Positions 10,626 through 32,372 of a DNA stretch of 64,000 nt are shown one piece after another (positions within the stretch are counted from its first letter, which is position 1; every line of letters begins with the position of its first letter). A program made the translations under genes and the position numbers. The notes under the pieces were generated by a model. That model was not told where the DNA came from and did not search any database. It saw nothing but the letters and a program-made list of their open reading frames with translations. The DNA lies in the NCBI RefSeq assembly GCF_021917145.1, contig NC_061068.1:9675724-9739723 (forward strand). Reading direction: 5' to 3'. Origin of the DNA: Hypomesus transpacificus (taxonomy: Eukaryota; Chordata; Actinopteri; Osmeriformes; Osmeridae).

Positions 10626-13600
10626 ATGGTAAATTCCTTCGCTTTGTTAAGGTGTATAATGTGATCTATACATATAGCGCCAGCAAAACAATGTATAGAA
10701 GATTTATATCAGTGTTTTATTTTAAAATGTTTAAGTAAAGAACGAAGTCTGAGATTACAGTACTAGTAGCCATAGTGCTCGCTAATCTCATCATCTAGTA
10801 CTGTACTGTGGAGTCTACTAACGTTAGCTAGCAAGCTAGCCACTTTTAATTCCATTAGCCAACCGTGTTTCTGTTCTGTCTCTTGTTTTTCCGTTCTGTC
10901 TCTTGTTTTTCCTGATCAGTCTGACTTCTCAGAAGACCAAATTATCGGTGAGTAATGTTTAAAATGATCTGGGTGAAGAGTTTGATTGCTGACATCTCGA
11001 GAAGCTATAGGCTAGCTAGCTCGCTAGCTTGCTTTCCAGTGACTGCGATTTGGAATAGCTCATCTGTTTCTCTTACCTTTTTGTCCCGTTTGTCATACTG
11101 TGGGGTACTGACTCTTAAATCCCTGCAAACTCGTTGATAGATGTGGAGCTGTCCAGGTAGGCAGTTTGAGATTAACCAGGTTTTGTGTGTGGCAACTGTA
11201 GACTAAATAATCATGCATGAATTTCACGGATGGACTCGAGCCTTAAATCGTAATCTAGCTGTCCATTGATCCTTCAACAGCTAGCACTAGCTAACAACAG
11301 TTTGAAAAGCTTCTAGCAACACGGTGTGATAAAAATGCTATTGAATGCAATGTAGTGTCATTTATCTAGTCGAAAAGGAATGTATTATTACTAATGCGTG
11401 TTTTTGCACTTATATTGTTTGCAGTGGTAGCTAAACTTTAAGGATGCTCGTGCATTTATGATGGTAGAATGGGTAACGTTTTGTTATGCAGTTAACTAGC
11501 ATCTTGATGTGTTGAGTCATGATCAGAAGGTTAAGGTCTGAAATACGGGTAACTATAGGTTCATGACTATATTTGGTATGAAGGTTAAATCGACTATTTA
11601 GTGTCAGCAGGTACTGTAGAATGATGGGCAACAATTTAGTTACACGAGTAAATTTCGGTCCCGGAAATGTTGCAGATAACAAATGCAGAATTAAGGCAAT
11701 ATATTTCGTAATCTTTGAAGGGTGTGTACGACTGATGAATATAATGTGATAGGAAATGACTGCGTTTTAGCCACGGTTTGAAGGCGTGGCCCAAACATTT
11801 CCGTGACTGGCTACATTGCTAGTTCTAAAATAAAACCTGCTGCAAGTTAGCGAAGCATTAGTATTGATGAGGATTTGTATTGTAATTGCTTCCATTCTCT
11901 GAGCAGTCTTTTGTAAGTTTTGTAACACGGTAGTAGATTTCCTTCGCTGGCGTTTGTTTAAAGAAGATAGTTGACAGATTCCACGGCTTAGCGTTTGCTT
12001 TCAACCAATGCCTTATATGGATAAATGAGACGCTTGCAGTAGTTTCAGACCGGCCATCTCTGGATGCGTAGCATTCCAGCGTGGGGAGGCTAGAACCAAA
12101 ACAATGGCCCGGGGAAATGACCCTGATGCCAGATACCATTCTTTTAGAAGTCGCTTTGAGACATTCAGACAAACTAACTACCTAGCAAATAGCAGAAGAC
12201 GAGAAAATACACATTAGAATATCTACTAGTAGGCTGAAATGTGGAAGATTATACTTGATTTCAGTTATGGTTTCTTTATGTTTTCTCACACTCATCCTTT
12301 GAATGCTGGTTTGTGTCCCCCCATCAAATGAATATAAACAAACTTATATGCTTAAATACAACACTGTCCATCTCCCCTTCAGAGTTCAAAGAAGCCTTCC
12401 TGCTGTTTGACAGGACAGGGGATGGGAAGATCAGCTACAGCCAGTGTGGGGACGTCATGCGAGCCCTGGGACAGAATCCTGTCAACGCAGAGGTGCTCAA
12501 GGTCTTGGGAAACCCCAAGTCAGATGGTCAGTCTTGCTACTGGCTCCTGGTGGAATAACTGTCATCTCTGCTGAATCAAAAAGGACACCAGTAGATTGTT
12601 GTGCATGACTGAACATTTAGGTGTTATCCATGCTTCTCTCTATTGGCTTAGTAGTCAAAGTGCTAGTGGCTTCTGGGTACATTGCTAACTGAAGTTGTGA
12701 GGTGTCACGCTCATCCTTTTATAATCATGCTGGGTACAGATAAGAGGACATTAAGTTCAAATTCTGTGCAGTTTGTTGAATTTCAACAATGTAGTGTCAC
12801 TGATGAACAGTAGAACAATCCTTTTTAAAGGGTGCTTGTGGAAGCATGGCTGTCGTAATAGTGAGAAACATCATTATCTTGGTCCACTCCCCAAACAAGT
12901 CCAATGCAAACCTTACATATGCTAATTACACCAACAAAGGTTGCACTGGTCTGATGTATGGGCTTTTAACATGCCTTGATCAAGTGAAACTAGTATTACT
13001 GGAATATTTCAACATAACTAAGGATTTGCACCAGATGGTTTATGCCCTTTTTAAATTTGATCAAATTGTTTATTGGATAATTATGTTTTGCAGTTAGTTA
13101 GAGAATATTTGAACCGAAAGTCAGAGAAATGTTATTGATTGTCTTTGTCACCCTGTCTATAGAGATGAACCACAAGATGCTGGACTTTGAGCAGTTCCTG
13201 CCGATGCTCCAGGCTATTGCGAAAAACAAGGACCAGGGCTCCTTTGAAGACTTTGTGGAGGGTCTACGTGTTTTCGACAAGGAGGGCAACGGCACAGTGA
13301 TGGGCGCTGAATTGCGCCATGTTCTTACTACACTGGGTAAGGGCCGAGATATGTCAACGCTTATGAACTGTTAGCAAGATTCTTTGCAGTGTTTCCCCGA
13401 CCATTGTTTTGGAGGGGTGGATGTCCCCCCTAAACTACCTCCCGCCGCCCTAAAAGTATGACAAAATATATATAATTAGGGTATATATTCCCGAAAAACG
13501 GACGCATGAGAAAAAACTGTTTTCAGAAATACAAGGCAATTCTTTTCTTGCTCGTCGCCGCAAAAGTTGCGACTAAAGTTCACGTAACATTGCACCTTGT

Positions 13601-14650
13601 TATTTACACCTGATCGCGTGTCGAGTACATTATTTGGTACATTAATTTGTTTTCTGTATTTGCTACATTTGTCCATCACCAATGTTTTCCCTTCAATATT
13701 TTTTATCTGATCCACGTTCTTCAGATGATGTAGCCTAGCACAAACCCCTTATCTGAACACACCTTAGTCTGGGACCAAAAGTCCCCAGTGTCTTTGATAA
13801 TCAGTTATTACAAGCGCATGAGTTCCTCAAAAGGCTTATTCAGACCTCCTTTTGTTTGCATATTGACTGTCAGAGGGCGCAGTCAGGGGGAGAGTATGCT
13901 GCCTTTCATATGTTTGTCACTCCATTCTGGAGGTCTGTATGAAATAATAGGCTCTATTACAGATTGTTGACGGTTCATTGTTATGTTTTCTATAAATCTC
14001 ATTGACATACTTAAACCTGTTTTGTGTGTTGATTGCAGGAGAAAAGATGACAGAGGAGGAGGTGGAGACTCTTTTAGCAGGACATGAAGATGCCAACGGC
14101 TGCATCAACTATGAAGGTAAAGCAGCAGCAGTACGAGTGGACAACACAAGCTGACGTTTCAGAGGATAGTTCAGTAAATACAAATAAGATAAGATATCTT
14201 TAGAATCTAGACAGATTCACCCACACATAACTTCCTTTCTTGGGAAATCCAGACTCAGCATTTTAGGCGTGTTTCATGTAATCTTTTTTATTTAAAACAG
14301 AGTACGCCTTTTAACGGTTTTGGCTCAAGTTGTTGTAGCCTGTCAGCTCTGGTTTAGCTCTTAGATATTTAAAAAAAATACATTAAATACGTTTTCATTT
14401 CCCGGCCCTACTGGTGCATCCACACCACTATCTAAATGCTCTCGTAATAACTTTTATCCTCTATTAGTAAATATGAATAACCATACAAAGAACATACACG
14501 GCCTGTAACCTCATAACCTAAGCGGTACATATTGGTGTATAACCTGTTGTCCTGTGTGCATTGTTGAGTCCACATTTCACTTGTGTTGTCCCCTCAACAA
14601 TTCCCTGTTACTGTCCCACAGCCTTTGTCCGCCACATCATGTCCGGTTGA
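10626..14650 (+). CDS. myl6: Myosin essential light chain 6, non-muscle/smooth muscle
   Basis: Six exons: 10626-10628 (only the ATG), 10920-10947, 12383-12526, 13163-13336, 14039-14116, 14622-14650; 456 nt, 151 aa, exactly the family length. The first exon ending directly after the ATG is the known vertebrate MYL6 layout. The protein begins [16 protein letters not shown] and carries EF-hand-like units ([51 protein letters not shown]), mostly degenerate for calcium as in other essential light chains. It binds the first IQ motif of class II and other myosin heavy chains in the cytoskeleton. This form ends AFVRHIMSG; a second terminal exon lies at 15974-16002. The promoter has no TATA; a TGATGTCAT element near 10529 resembles an ATF/CRE site. 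Confidence 0.96.
13387..13640. mobile_element. Fragment of a hAT-like DNA transposon in myl6 intron 4
   Basis: Starts CAGTGTTTCCCC, a terminus frequent in fish hAT-type elements, and continues through a C-rich stretch and a GCCGCAAAAGTTGCGAC segment. No matching inverted end (GGGGAAACACTG) was found nearby, so this is probably a truncated copy. The right boundary is a guess. Confidence 0.35.
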
Positions 14651-15973
14651 GCACGGGTATGAGCAGAGCCACTAAAGCCTCCCTAACTGTCCACCTAACA
14701 GGAGAGCCTCTCTGAAACTTGTCCCTGCACAAGACGCTCCTGCCTGAACTTGCAATGTAAAGCCTATGCAAAAAAAGTTTTTTTCAGTATAGTCTATCTT
14801 GCTCAAAAAACACTAATTATTACTGAAGCACAATCTCATTTGTCTAACTTGACCCTCACATTTTAAACAGAGCAAATATGACCAGTAAGCACATGAATGT
14901 AATGAAGCCTCTTTATGCAGTGATGCGGTTGACAGTGCTGGGTTCCTATGGTGGAGTGGTTTGGAATGGTTTGACACTTCACTTTTCTCCTGCAGATCAT
15001 GTCCCCTTCTTGCAGTTCCTGCCATTTCATGGCTGTAGCCTGCATGTAACGTCTGCATGAGTTAGCTTTGTAGGTTGCTCCTCTGATCCCACAGAGAATC
15101 AACCTGGTTTCAGAAGAGCAGAGCAGGGCAGTGAAGAGGTGTACTGGATGGTGCCTTTTTTTTGGCACTGTGTTTTGTTTTTGATTCTTCAGCATTGCCC
15201 TGCTGTCCTGTTCAATTCAGTATAGTATTGTACTTCTCATGCAGAATTACAGAGAGCTGCTTGTTTTCCTTGGCTGGCATTTCCGTTGCCTCCCATATTC
15301 TCTCCTTGATGAAGCTGCTGCTATAGAACTGTAGATGCATTTGACCATTTTGTTGTTTTCTTCCCTCTCTCTAAAGTTGAGCCTTCCCTCTCCTGCGCTC
15401 TTCCCCTTGGCCCATCCCCCCCCCCCCCGCCCCTTCTGGTAGATCATCCCAAATAAGGAGGGTTGCTAATCCTAACACATTCCAGGTCCTGAGGCCTGGA
15501 CAAATCCTTGGCTGTTGGCTGGTTGGCTAAGAGAGAGAGAGAGAGAGCTTTTCTTCTCATCCTCCGCTTCTCTCACTCCTTTCTTCCTCTCATCCCTAGC
15601 CTGTTAACGCTGACCCCTTTTTAATGCAGATTCTGTCTTCTGACTTACTGCTACCTGGAGTGTCTGTGGGGAGACAGCAGCCAGCTCCAGCACAGCAGAG
15701 CTAACATGACGGGCCAGACAGAACCACCCAGGATACAGTGGGAGCAAGGCACCCACTGAGCCCTGACCCTCTTTGGAGGAGTCAGTACTATATTGTATTT
15801 AGAATACAATGACAATAATGTAGAACATGTGAGGCTTTTAAAAAGGATGAGGAAACTGGCCGATGCTGGAGGTGGAGTTTGTTCCCCATGTTTCCCTTTC
15901 AGACTGAAACAAGCCAGGAACTGACTGTCTTTTCTTCTTCCTCCTCTTCTCTCCTCTTCTCTCTCGCTCACAG

Positions 15974-16002
15974 AACTCGTCCGGATGGTGATGAGTGGTT
16001 GA
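15974..16002 (+). CDS. myl6: Alternative terminal coding exon of myl6
   Basis: After a polypyrimidine tract and CTCACAG, a 29-nt segment in the same phase as the 14622-14650 exon encodes ELVRMVMSG and a stop. Mammalian MYL6 makes two proteins that differ in the last nine residues (one ending in FVRHI-L-SG, the other in LVRMV-L-NG) by including or skipping an exon; the same two ends are encoded here in the same order. Skipping 14622-14650 joins exon 5 to this exon. The 3' UTR follows to about 16490. Confidence 0.88.
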
Positions 16003-16465
16003 AGATTTCAAGAGAACACACAACCAGCTACATTTGAATAAAAGAAAACAAAAGAAAAACTTTTATTATATAAGTCTGTCTTACACCCACCTGTGTCCTT
16101 CCAGCCCCCTACGCAGTTGTAACCTGTGTTTCCTTTTCATTTTTATTTGATTTCAGAAGTGCCTTTTCTGTGTCTGAGTTGAAGAGCCCCATTCATTTCA
16201 CATGTAAACACCATCCAACCACAGTAGCGCATGCCATCATGCCAGGCTTGTGGACAGAATCGGCAATAACATTCCCTTGATTTTCCCATACCTTCCTCTC
16301 ACTGTATACCCAGTGTCCACCTCGTCACCCAATAGCTGTGTTTTTATACAGAGGAGATGCATGTTCATTGGCTAAAAGACCAACTGTAATGTTTAACATG
16401 GCCAACCAATCATGAAATGGTAGATGCTGTGCTGTCTCATGTATATGTTGTATCAAACGGTATTA

Positions 16466-16471
16466 AATAAA
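16466..16471 (+). terminator. myl6 polyadenylation signal
   Basis: AATAAA about 465 nt after the alternative stop codon. A second AATAAA sits near 16559, so two cleavage sites (about 16490 and 16580) are possible. Confidence 0.6.
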
Positions 16472-16584
16472 AATCCCAGTTTCTGAAAAGTTGTATTTGT
16501 TTGTATCCTTTCCATAAGAGGTGATGTAAAGTATTGCTTTTGGAAAGCTTTTCACTTGAATAAAGAGTTCATATTGTACATCAG

Positions 16585-17270
16585 TGGTCCAGTATATGAG
16601 TGTGTGCACCTATCAACAGAGTATCTAATGACGCGTTATGGGGGACAGATTTAGCATTATCTCGAGTGCAGACCGTGTATGGCGTCAGGTCAGTGCAATA
16701 CAAAGGAGGACATTTGGCTAGAATGTTACAACAGTTAGATCAGACTTAGTATCCTTTCCTACCAAGTGACATAAGGTGTGTGTCTACAATCTTGGCTTCT
16801 CGTTTTGTATCCACAAATAGAAACTATCCCCTGAAGATGTAAATATTGCGGTGGACCTGTATGGCTTTGAATGTTCTTCTAATCAAGGCAGCGTCCCAGT
16901 AAGGCACGATGTGAGAGACACTAGCTGCATGACCGTATATGGTGGTGCAGGTAAGCGAGGAAGTCGCCTTTATAGGGTTATGGTTTGACAGTTTCCATTG
17001 TCTACCATCTAGATATGTTATGCAATGGTAGCTTGGAGCGTCTGCAACTGTAAACTGAAACACAGTTTATGTTAAGTTCTGGACGTGGAAGTTGATGTCT
17101 AGTAGAAGCTTGGTTAGAAAACCACACTACCGTGCCATCTGCTGGTGCATGTAGAGTTGAACCAGTCAAATCATAAACACAAAAGCCTAATTTCATCATC
17201 ATGTATTTGTTACCCAACTGTTTTGTTCGTAAAACATCCAATATAAACTTCTGAGTAACTTTCAACACTA
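16585..17270. other. Intergenic spacer between converging myl6 and smarcc2
   Basis: About 0.7 kb between the predicted 3' ends of two converging genes. No open frame with family resemblance, no transposon termini and no strong repeat was seen. Confidence 0.6.
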
Positions 17271-17684
17271 GTTCTTTTTACTGAGGAAATGTTTATTTCT
17301 ACTGAATAATCAATGCAATCTTTGCATCTCCAGCAATAATGAGAAACAAACAAGAACAGAAACTCAACAGACACACTTGTTTCATATCACAAAATCCACA
17401 CACTGTAATAGCACGGAGACCAAAGCAGTTCATTCATGGTTTCTGTAACTGTAGTGAGGGGTTCTAATACTGGCTATCTGGACACAAGTTTAATGATCTG
17501 ATTATAGTATGACACTGTTGTATGTTTGTGGGGTGTGGTGTACGTGTGTGTTTGTGTGATAGTGTATGAGAAAAAGTAGCTATTACAAGACGTCATCAAT
17601 GTTTGTTAAAAATCCTAAAACATATGGCACAGGTAAGATTAAACTAAAAGATGCCAAGGTCACATTTCTTCATTGCATGCATTT

Positions 17685-17690
<6 letters not shown>

Positions 17691-17726
<36 letters not shown>

Positions 17727-17741
17727 ACTCACACACACACG
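17691..17741. repeat. (CA)n microsatellite in the smarcc2 3' UTR region
   Basis: CA dinucleotides with a few interruptions; the minus-strand transcript would carry (UG)n. Confidence 0.85.
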
Positions 17742-18188
17742 CAGCTCAGTCACAACTCACACTGACTGACAGTTTATAGTGACTTATCAAGTCCACACAC
17801 ATGATGATGATGATAGGAGGGAATAGAGGTTACAAAGGTAATAATAATATACAGCGTTAATGCTTAGGACAGTTTTGAATAAACAAGATGGAAAAGTTGA
17901 CAGTCAAAATAATATAAAAACAGAATACATAAAGAGTATATTGTTACAGATACTTAGGACAGAATACACCTCTGTATGTGTGAGGTCCCTTCTGGTTAAC
18001 TTTTTAAAATATTTTTTATCTTTTTATATTTTAAATCAATTCCTTCACAAAGCCACATCTTTGTGTGAGCTGGATCTGTTTAAGGAGATACACAAACTAT
18101 AAAAATCTAATGATTTCCTTGGAGAGAAATTGATTTCATCATGATTATAAAAAACAATTTAGTCTAAAATATGTTTAACAAAATTATG

Positions 18189-18212
18189 AAAAAAAAAAAA
18201 AAAAAAAAAAAA
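18189..18212. repeat. A24 homopolymer
   Basis: Twenty-four consecutive A on the plus strand, U24 in a smarcc2 transcript. It could be the tail of an old retroposon, but no element body was recognised next to it. Confidence 0.85.
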
Positions 18213-19456
18213 TCTAAAATCAATGAAGTGCCAATTGGATTCCTCCAGACATCATATTTCAGTCATCTTTCGAGTGAGAGCACAATCTTCACAAGAGTAT
18301 GACTCAGACACTAGCTTACATTATGACTGACTGTAAACATATGCATACAGATTCAATTTTCTCCCATTGTGAAATCTAGGCCAATGATAAGAAACTGCTT
18401 CAGAAAGTGCTTCAGATGTGAAAAAGGAGCTCCTTCAAGGATTTATATTTAAAAAATTGTTTTTTAGGACACTGAGGATACCAGAAATCAATACTTTCAA
18501 GTGGTTTACTAAGTCAGTCAGTACTAAGTACAGTCTTCGGAGAAACTGTTAAAATGTTAGCTGTTCTATCTCAAGTGAAATATCATTAGAGCATTGTAGC
18601 AGAAGATCCAGTTTACAGTACATAGTCTTACAAGCTAAAACGACAAAGATTACAGGGAAGCTAGGAGTTCCAAGCCGACAATGTTATATTGTCATATGTT
18701 CTTGATATCTGTGACAAAGATTTGGACACATCTGATCATGGACCAAACTCGTATATGCATACTGTTCAAAAAGACCAATGATCTAATGCATCTGGGAATA
18801 TTATCAGTTAGCAATTGACAGTTTCATGTTTTGAGGGAATAGTATGAAAATGTGTACCAATGAAGATAAAAATGAATGGCAAGTGCTTCAGGTCAAATGA
18901 ATTAATGCATCATGCCATCAGACATGACAGGGAAACAAAACTTCAAAGTGCAAAATAGTTTTTTTCTATGCATCTACAGTACTTGGGAAGCCCTGGAGAC
19001 CACAGGGGCATTTGTGAACATGTAACTTCAAAACAGTTGTAAACAGGAAATGAATGCACTATGGTCAAAGGACTTCACAAGATGAGTTGCTTACACTTTT
19101 CTCATAGCCTTGTGAGGGGTATTTACATGATTCTGGGTTGAAAAACGAACTGGTCAAGATGTTTCACGCCAGGGGACCGTTTGTTAAGAAAATGGATAAA
19201 GTTCTTCACTGGCAATTTCTTGTCAAGTAAATTTGAAGGGATCATTTTCCAACAAAAAAATATGAAATGTTTTTTCTTTCTTGTGTCAATTGTCCAGTTG
19301 AAATATTTAACATTTAACAATGTTTGTTGTGTTCCCTTCGTTTTTGATCCTTCATTTGAGATAATACAGACAGGATTTATAGGTACAAAGTGGTCAATGT
19401 CATTCAGTTTGCCAGGACCCTTTCCCTCCATCCCTCTTTCTCACCCTTTTTTTTCT

Positions 19457-27722
<8,266 letters not shown>

Positions 27723-28147
27723 CTTTGCCTGCAGACAAAATTCGACATCGACTGCCGCCTGGTGGTAGACTTAAAAATTGCATTTGTTCTCCTCCATAAA
27801 ACCAATGTAATTGAAATAAATGTACAGCAGGTGGCATGGTCATTCTACAGTAAATAAATAGTCATAAAAGGAACAATGACATTTCTTTCTATGATTTCTT
27901 GACGCTGGTGACACCATTAGCCTACTTTATGGCTGGACCACCAGCATCTAGTTTTATTGAACCTTTAAAGCTGCAATAGGTAATATTACTAAATAAATTC
28001 AAATATGAGAAACAGCAACCCAAATTATTATCTAAACATCCCTGCTTTCCTCCAGCTTGAGTTGGATTGACACTGGTTACACAAAATAAGACAAGGGGGA
28101 AGACCCACCTCACCGCTGGCGATTGGCTGTGAAAGGATTGCTGAAAC

Positions 28148-28653
28148 TAGGGCTGGGCGATTTATAAAAAAAATTGATATCTCGATATTTTCTAAATGTT
28201 AACGATATTCAATATATATCTTGATATGTTTGCGTTTGCATTTAAATTATAAAAAAACATGATTTTCTTTTGCCCCCATTAGAAAACAACAAAAACAATG
28301 TAGATAGAACAGCTATTGTTACAAAGTACAACATGTGTAGTGCAAATTTAAACAGTTGCCATAACATTATACTTGCAACTTGACAAAATGGACGTCACTC
28401 ATCACATAGAATAATTCATGCAAAGGTCCTTATGTGACAGGACAAAAAGAGAGCAAGTGCCTGTGCCAGTGCAATTTTCAGTTTGTGCACAAACGTTGAC
28501 TGTGTAGAGCAGCCAGACGGTGATCTTATAACACAACAACACAAGGGCCAGCAAAAAAATATATCCATGTTTTTTAATATTCAATATTCATATTTTCAAA
28601 TATGACATCGACGTAAAAATTATTGCTAAAATTCAATATATCACCCAGCCCTA
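28148..28653. mobile_element. hAT-type MITE
   Basis: A 506-bp element with ends TAGGGCTGGGCGAT and inverted ATCACCCAGCCCTA. The 8-bp flanks are GCTGAAAC (28140-28147) and GCTGGAAC (28654-28661), one mismatch, as expected for an aged hAT duplication. The interior is A/T-rich with GATATTCAATAT-type repeats and no coding sequence. The AGGGCTGGGCGAT end is abundant in fish genomes. Confidence 0.82.
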
Positions 28654-30892
28654 GCTGGAACATAATTGACTGGAAATAAGTCCGTTCCTGAATTCGACAT
28701 TCCGCTGGTACTGGGCTGTTTGTGTGCCATAACAACGCTCAGGGCCTCAGCTTAGACATGTTTATAGGACACAACAATGTACTTTATTTACTGCAAAAAT
28801 CTCACATATTAATCTAATTAATGGGCAAGACTATAACCTCTACTGTGTCATGAATCTTCCTGTAATTTCCAGGCTTCAATTTCCAGGGGTAATTCTATCC
28901 CTTATATGTATATTGCAGCCCGTCAGATTGAATACATGTGAAATCTCTGCTTCAGGTTGCATCCTTGTAAATCAGCATGGACCTGTATTTGGTGTGGCTG
29001 TGAGAGTGTGCCTTACATTGGCTGGAGTGTTTACTGGGTTCTGTGTCCAGGATGAATGTGTGGCTGCTAAAGAGCGTGTGTGTGTTGTCTGGGCGCTTGT
29101 CTGTGTGAGGGTCTGTGTGAGGGTCTGAGTGTGTTACTGTCTGTGCAGTGTGTGTTCTGCAACGACGAGAGTGAAGCCTATTGATTATTTTAATCTTCCT
29201 ATTTGTGAGTCTGTGATCCTCTCTGCTCAGCCTTCCACAGGAGGATTGCTAATGGGGCCGAACGCCTTCCCTTCTCAGCCCTCCCTTCCTGTCCAATTAA
29301 CTTTCTACTGGAATCATCCAGGAGTGAGCAGGCATCATGGTCTTCCAAAGGTACCAAATTCAGCGAAGACATTTACAGCCAGAATACTATAACTTCTCCC
29401 CTTAAATAAAAACTTTGCTTTACTGAGAGGAGACTTCTTTTCATACAGTACCATAGCACTGCGTTGTCATAACTATGTTGTTTGACAGAATGCAGAGCTC
29501 CACAGTGGGATGTGCTGAACTGTTGCAGGTAAGGTAACGCATTCTGTATCAACAATAAAAGCAGAATAGATCACAATAGTTTTAAGAGCCTCATGTATTG
29601 TGTGTGCACCTAATATATAGTAAATGGTATTAAGACAGTAACTCATTAGACAGAGACATATTCTTACATTTTTATTGTTTGTTTTAAACGGTCTTATAGG
29701 GTAGAGAGAATGTATGATAATATACATGAGATTGCAAGGTACAATAACAATAATCAGTTCATACAGTCCATAAAGAAAGGTCAGGTTTTTCAACATTAGT
29801 AGTGTCTGGAAACACAAGGTAGGATGCAGCGTGTCTCCAACACACACACACACATACACACGCACACAGACACACAGACACATACAGTACATGCAAACAC
29901 ATTATGTTGGTGTAAATGTAGTGTTGGTTGGCTTTCGATCAATCATCATCCATCAATACAGTACAGTAATATATTACAGTTTTCACCAGAATTGAGACTT
30001 CATGACAGAGTTCTGTCATGCTAGCCCACCACTCTGTTGCCTAATGTATGTACTGTACACTTGAGACATGACACTCACCACCTGCCATGCCTTTTGAACA
30101 GTGCTGTACATACCAGTACATCTATGTGCCCTACACTTTCTGAGTGGTTCATTCAACCAGGTACAATACTAAACTATTTGGCTCCATTTCCTACATTTAC
30201 TGTATACATAGACGTGTGTTGATGGAGCAGTTTTGCATCTTGCTGTTCGTTTATGTATGTAGTACATCAACTGTACTGCATTTGCTGTAAACTATATAGT
30301 TGTTGTGGACTGTTCAACAAACAAAACAAAATAAATGTTATAGAGTCTGATCATAATAACATCGATAGATAAATGTTCCCATCATGCCAGGTTTTAAAAC
30401 ACATATTTGACAGACAGCATCCAACTCCACCTGCATAATGACCATTTGTTTTACAGTATGCCACATTCAGTTACACGCAATGATGCACATATTTATCAAA
30501 GACACTTTGTGTGTCTAGGCCCCAACATTAGCAGCATCACAAAATGTCAAAGAGTACAGTGTGAAATGTATCTGTCTGTGTAGTAGATAATAGGCTGGAT
30601 TACCTTTGAGGAACAGAACTTCTCGTTCGACTAACAACCTGTCTGATCTTCAGATCCCTTTCAATGTGACCTTCAGGGCTGACATGTACACTAAGTGTAA
30701 ATGCTTGGTAAATGAGTGACTGTGTGCAGTAATGGAGGTGTGTGCTATTCTATCAGTCCAAGGGGAGGATGTCGAGGTACATTAGCAGAACATGATGGGC
30801 CTCCGTCATCAGCTCTGGCTCTGTGAGAATACCTACACTGAGCCTCATGGATACCCAATCACAAACACACACACACACACATACACACTCAA

Positions 30893-31432
30893 GACCCACA
30901 CACACACACATGTACACACTCAAGACACACACACATGCACACACTCAAGACACACACACATGTACACACTCAAGACACACACACATGTACACACTCAAGA
31001 CACACACACATGCACACACTCAAGACACACACACATGCACACACTCAAGACACACACACATGCACACACTCAAGACACACACACACACACATGTACACAC
31101 TCAAGACACACACACATGCACACACTCAAGACACACACACATGTACACACTCAAGACACACACACATGTACACACTCAAGACACACACACATGTACACAC
31201 TCAAGACACACACACATGCACACACTCAAGACACACACACATGTACACACTCAAGACACACACACATGTACACACTCAAGACACACACACATGTACACAC
31301 TCAAGACACACACACATGTACACACTCAAGACACACACACATGCACACACTCAAGACACACACACATGTACACACTCAAGACACACACACATGTACACAC
31401 TCAAGACACACACACATGCACACACACACACA
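30893..31432. repeat. 25-bp minisatellite, about 21 copies
   Basis: Tandem repeats of a 25-bp unit containing CAAGACACACACACATGTAC, with frequent ATGT/ATGC variation at one position and one copy carrying extra CA units near 31081. Because 25 is not a multiple of 3 and no frame holds a stop, all three plus-strand frames stay open (His/Thr-rich), which produces long but meaningless open frames. Confidence 0.93.
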
Positions 31433-32242
31433 GATCCCTCCTCCCTTGGCCTTGGACGAGGGCAGATGCCGTGTGGGCAAAACTAACAAGAACACGATAC
31501 TTATCTTCACACACACAAACACAGGGTTAAGCAAACACACACACACATACAGCATACTGGATGTTGGTGGTGTTGGGTGTATTATCAGTTCTGATCAATA
31601 TATTCATGACTTTTCTCGTTAGGTGTCTCTGGCCGTATTGGAAATCCATCTCTTAGCGCAGTGAGGGGGGGGGTGAGCGGGGCAACCAGTCTTCGATTTA
31701 CGGTCTGCATTTGGAGACCATTTAACTCAATTCCACATTGGTGGCTGAAATGGTCAGCTTGTAATGTAATGTAACAATAGATAGGAAAAGTTCAATTAAT
31801 CAGACTGTTTGTGTTAGTGTGTGTGAAAGGCCATGAGAATAATTTACTGCTGTGCTTCCACAAACATAAATACACATATATGCATGTGCATACCAAGTAA
31901 ATATATGTATATATATATCATATCTAATGTTAAGAATACACTATATACTGTACAATATAATAATGGTTACAAACAACTGTTTGTCAAGACTTGATTTTTG
32001 TATTATTTCCATCACCAAATGTTACTTCTTTAATTGCAGAACACAAATTAGTTTGGAAAGACACAACATTGGGAAGGGTCTACAGTAGATTTGACGTGTT
32101 AAGGGAGGTTGTGTTTTAGTAACAAAGTTATTGTGGTTAGATAATTTGCTGTATTTCTTTGACTGCAAGTATTTCCGACTACAAGCCCTGCAACACAACA
32201 AACACGCTTGTGTTTGTTTGGCAACAAAATGTGAGTTTGAGC

Positions 32243-32372
32243 CAGTGTGTGAGTCAGTGTGTGATTCAGTGTGTGAGTCAGTGTGTGATTCAGTGTGTGA
32301 GTCAGTGTGTGATTCAGTGTGTGAGTCAGTGTGTGATTCAGTGTGTGAGTCAATGTGTGATTCAGTGTGTGA
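32243..32372. repeat. 24-bp minisatellite directly after the c1ql4 stop codon
   Basis: About 5.4 copies of a 24-bp unit made of two 12-bp halves (CAGTGTGTGAGT and CAGTGTGTGATT). The array ends 8 bp from the stop codon of the C1q-like gene, so it is at the very start of that transcript's 3' UTR. Confidence 0.9.

Larger units (their letters stand above)
17275..19456 (-). other. smarcc2: Probable 3' UTR of smarcc2
   Basis: After the smarcc2 stop (19457-19459) about 2.2 kb of A/T-rich, non-coding sequence runs to a minus-strand AATAAA at 17292-17297, which is the candidate polyadenylation signal. It includes a (CA)n tract at 17691-17741 and a 24-nt poly-A (poly-U in the transcript) at 18189-18212. 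A long 3' UTR is usual for this gene, but no transcript evidence is available here. Confidence 0.5.

Noticed and set aside
30792-31622. Open frames of 180-276 codons rich in His and Thr
   Set aside because: They are all translations of the 25-bp CA-rich minisatellite; three frames are open at once and no flanking exon structure exists.
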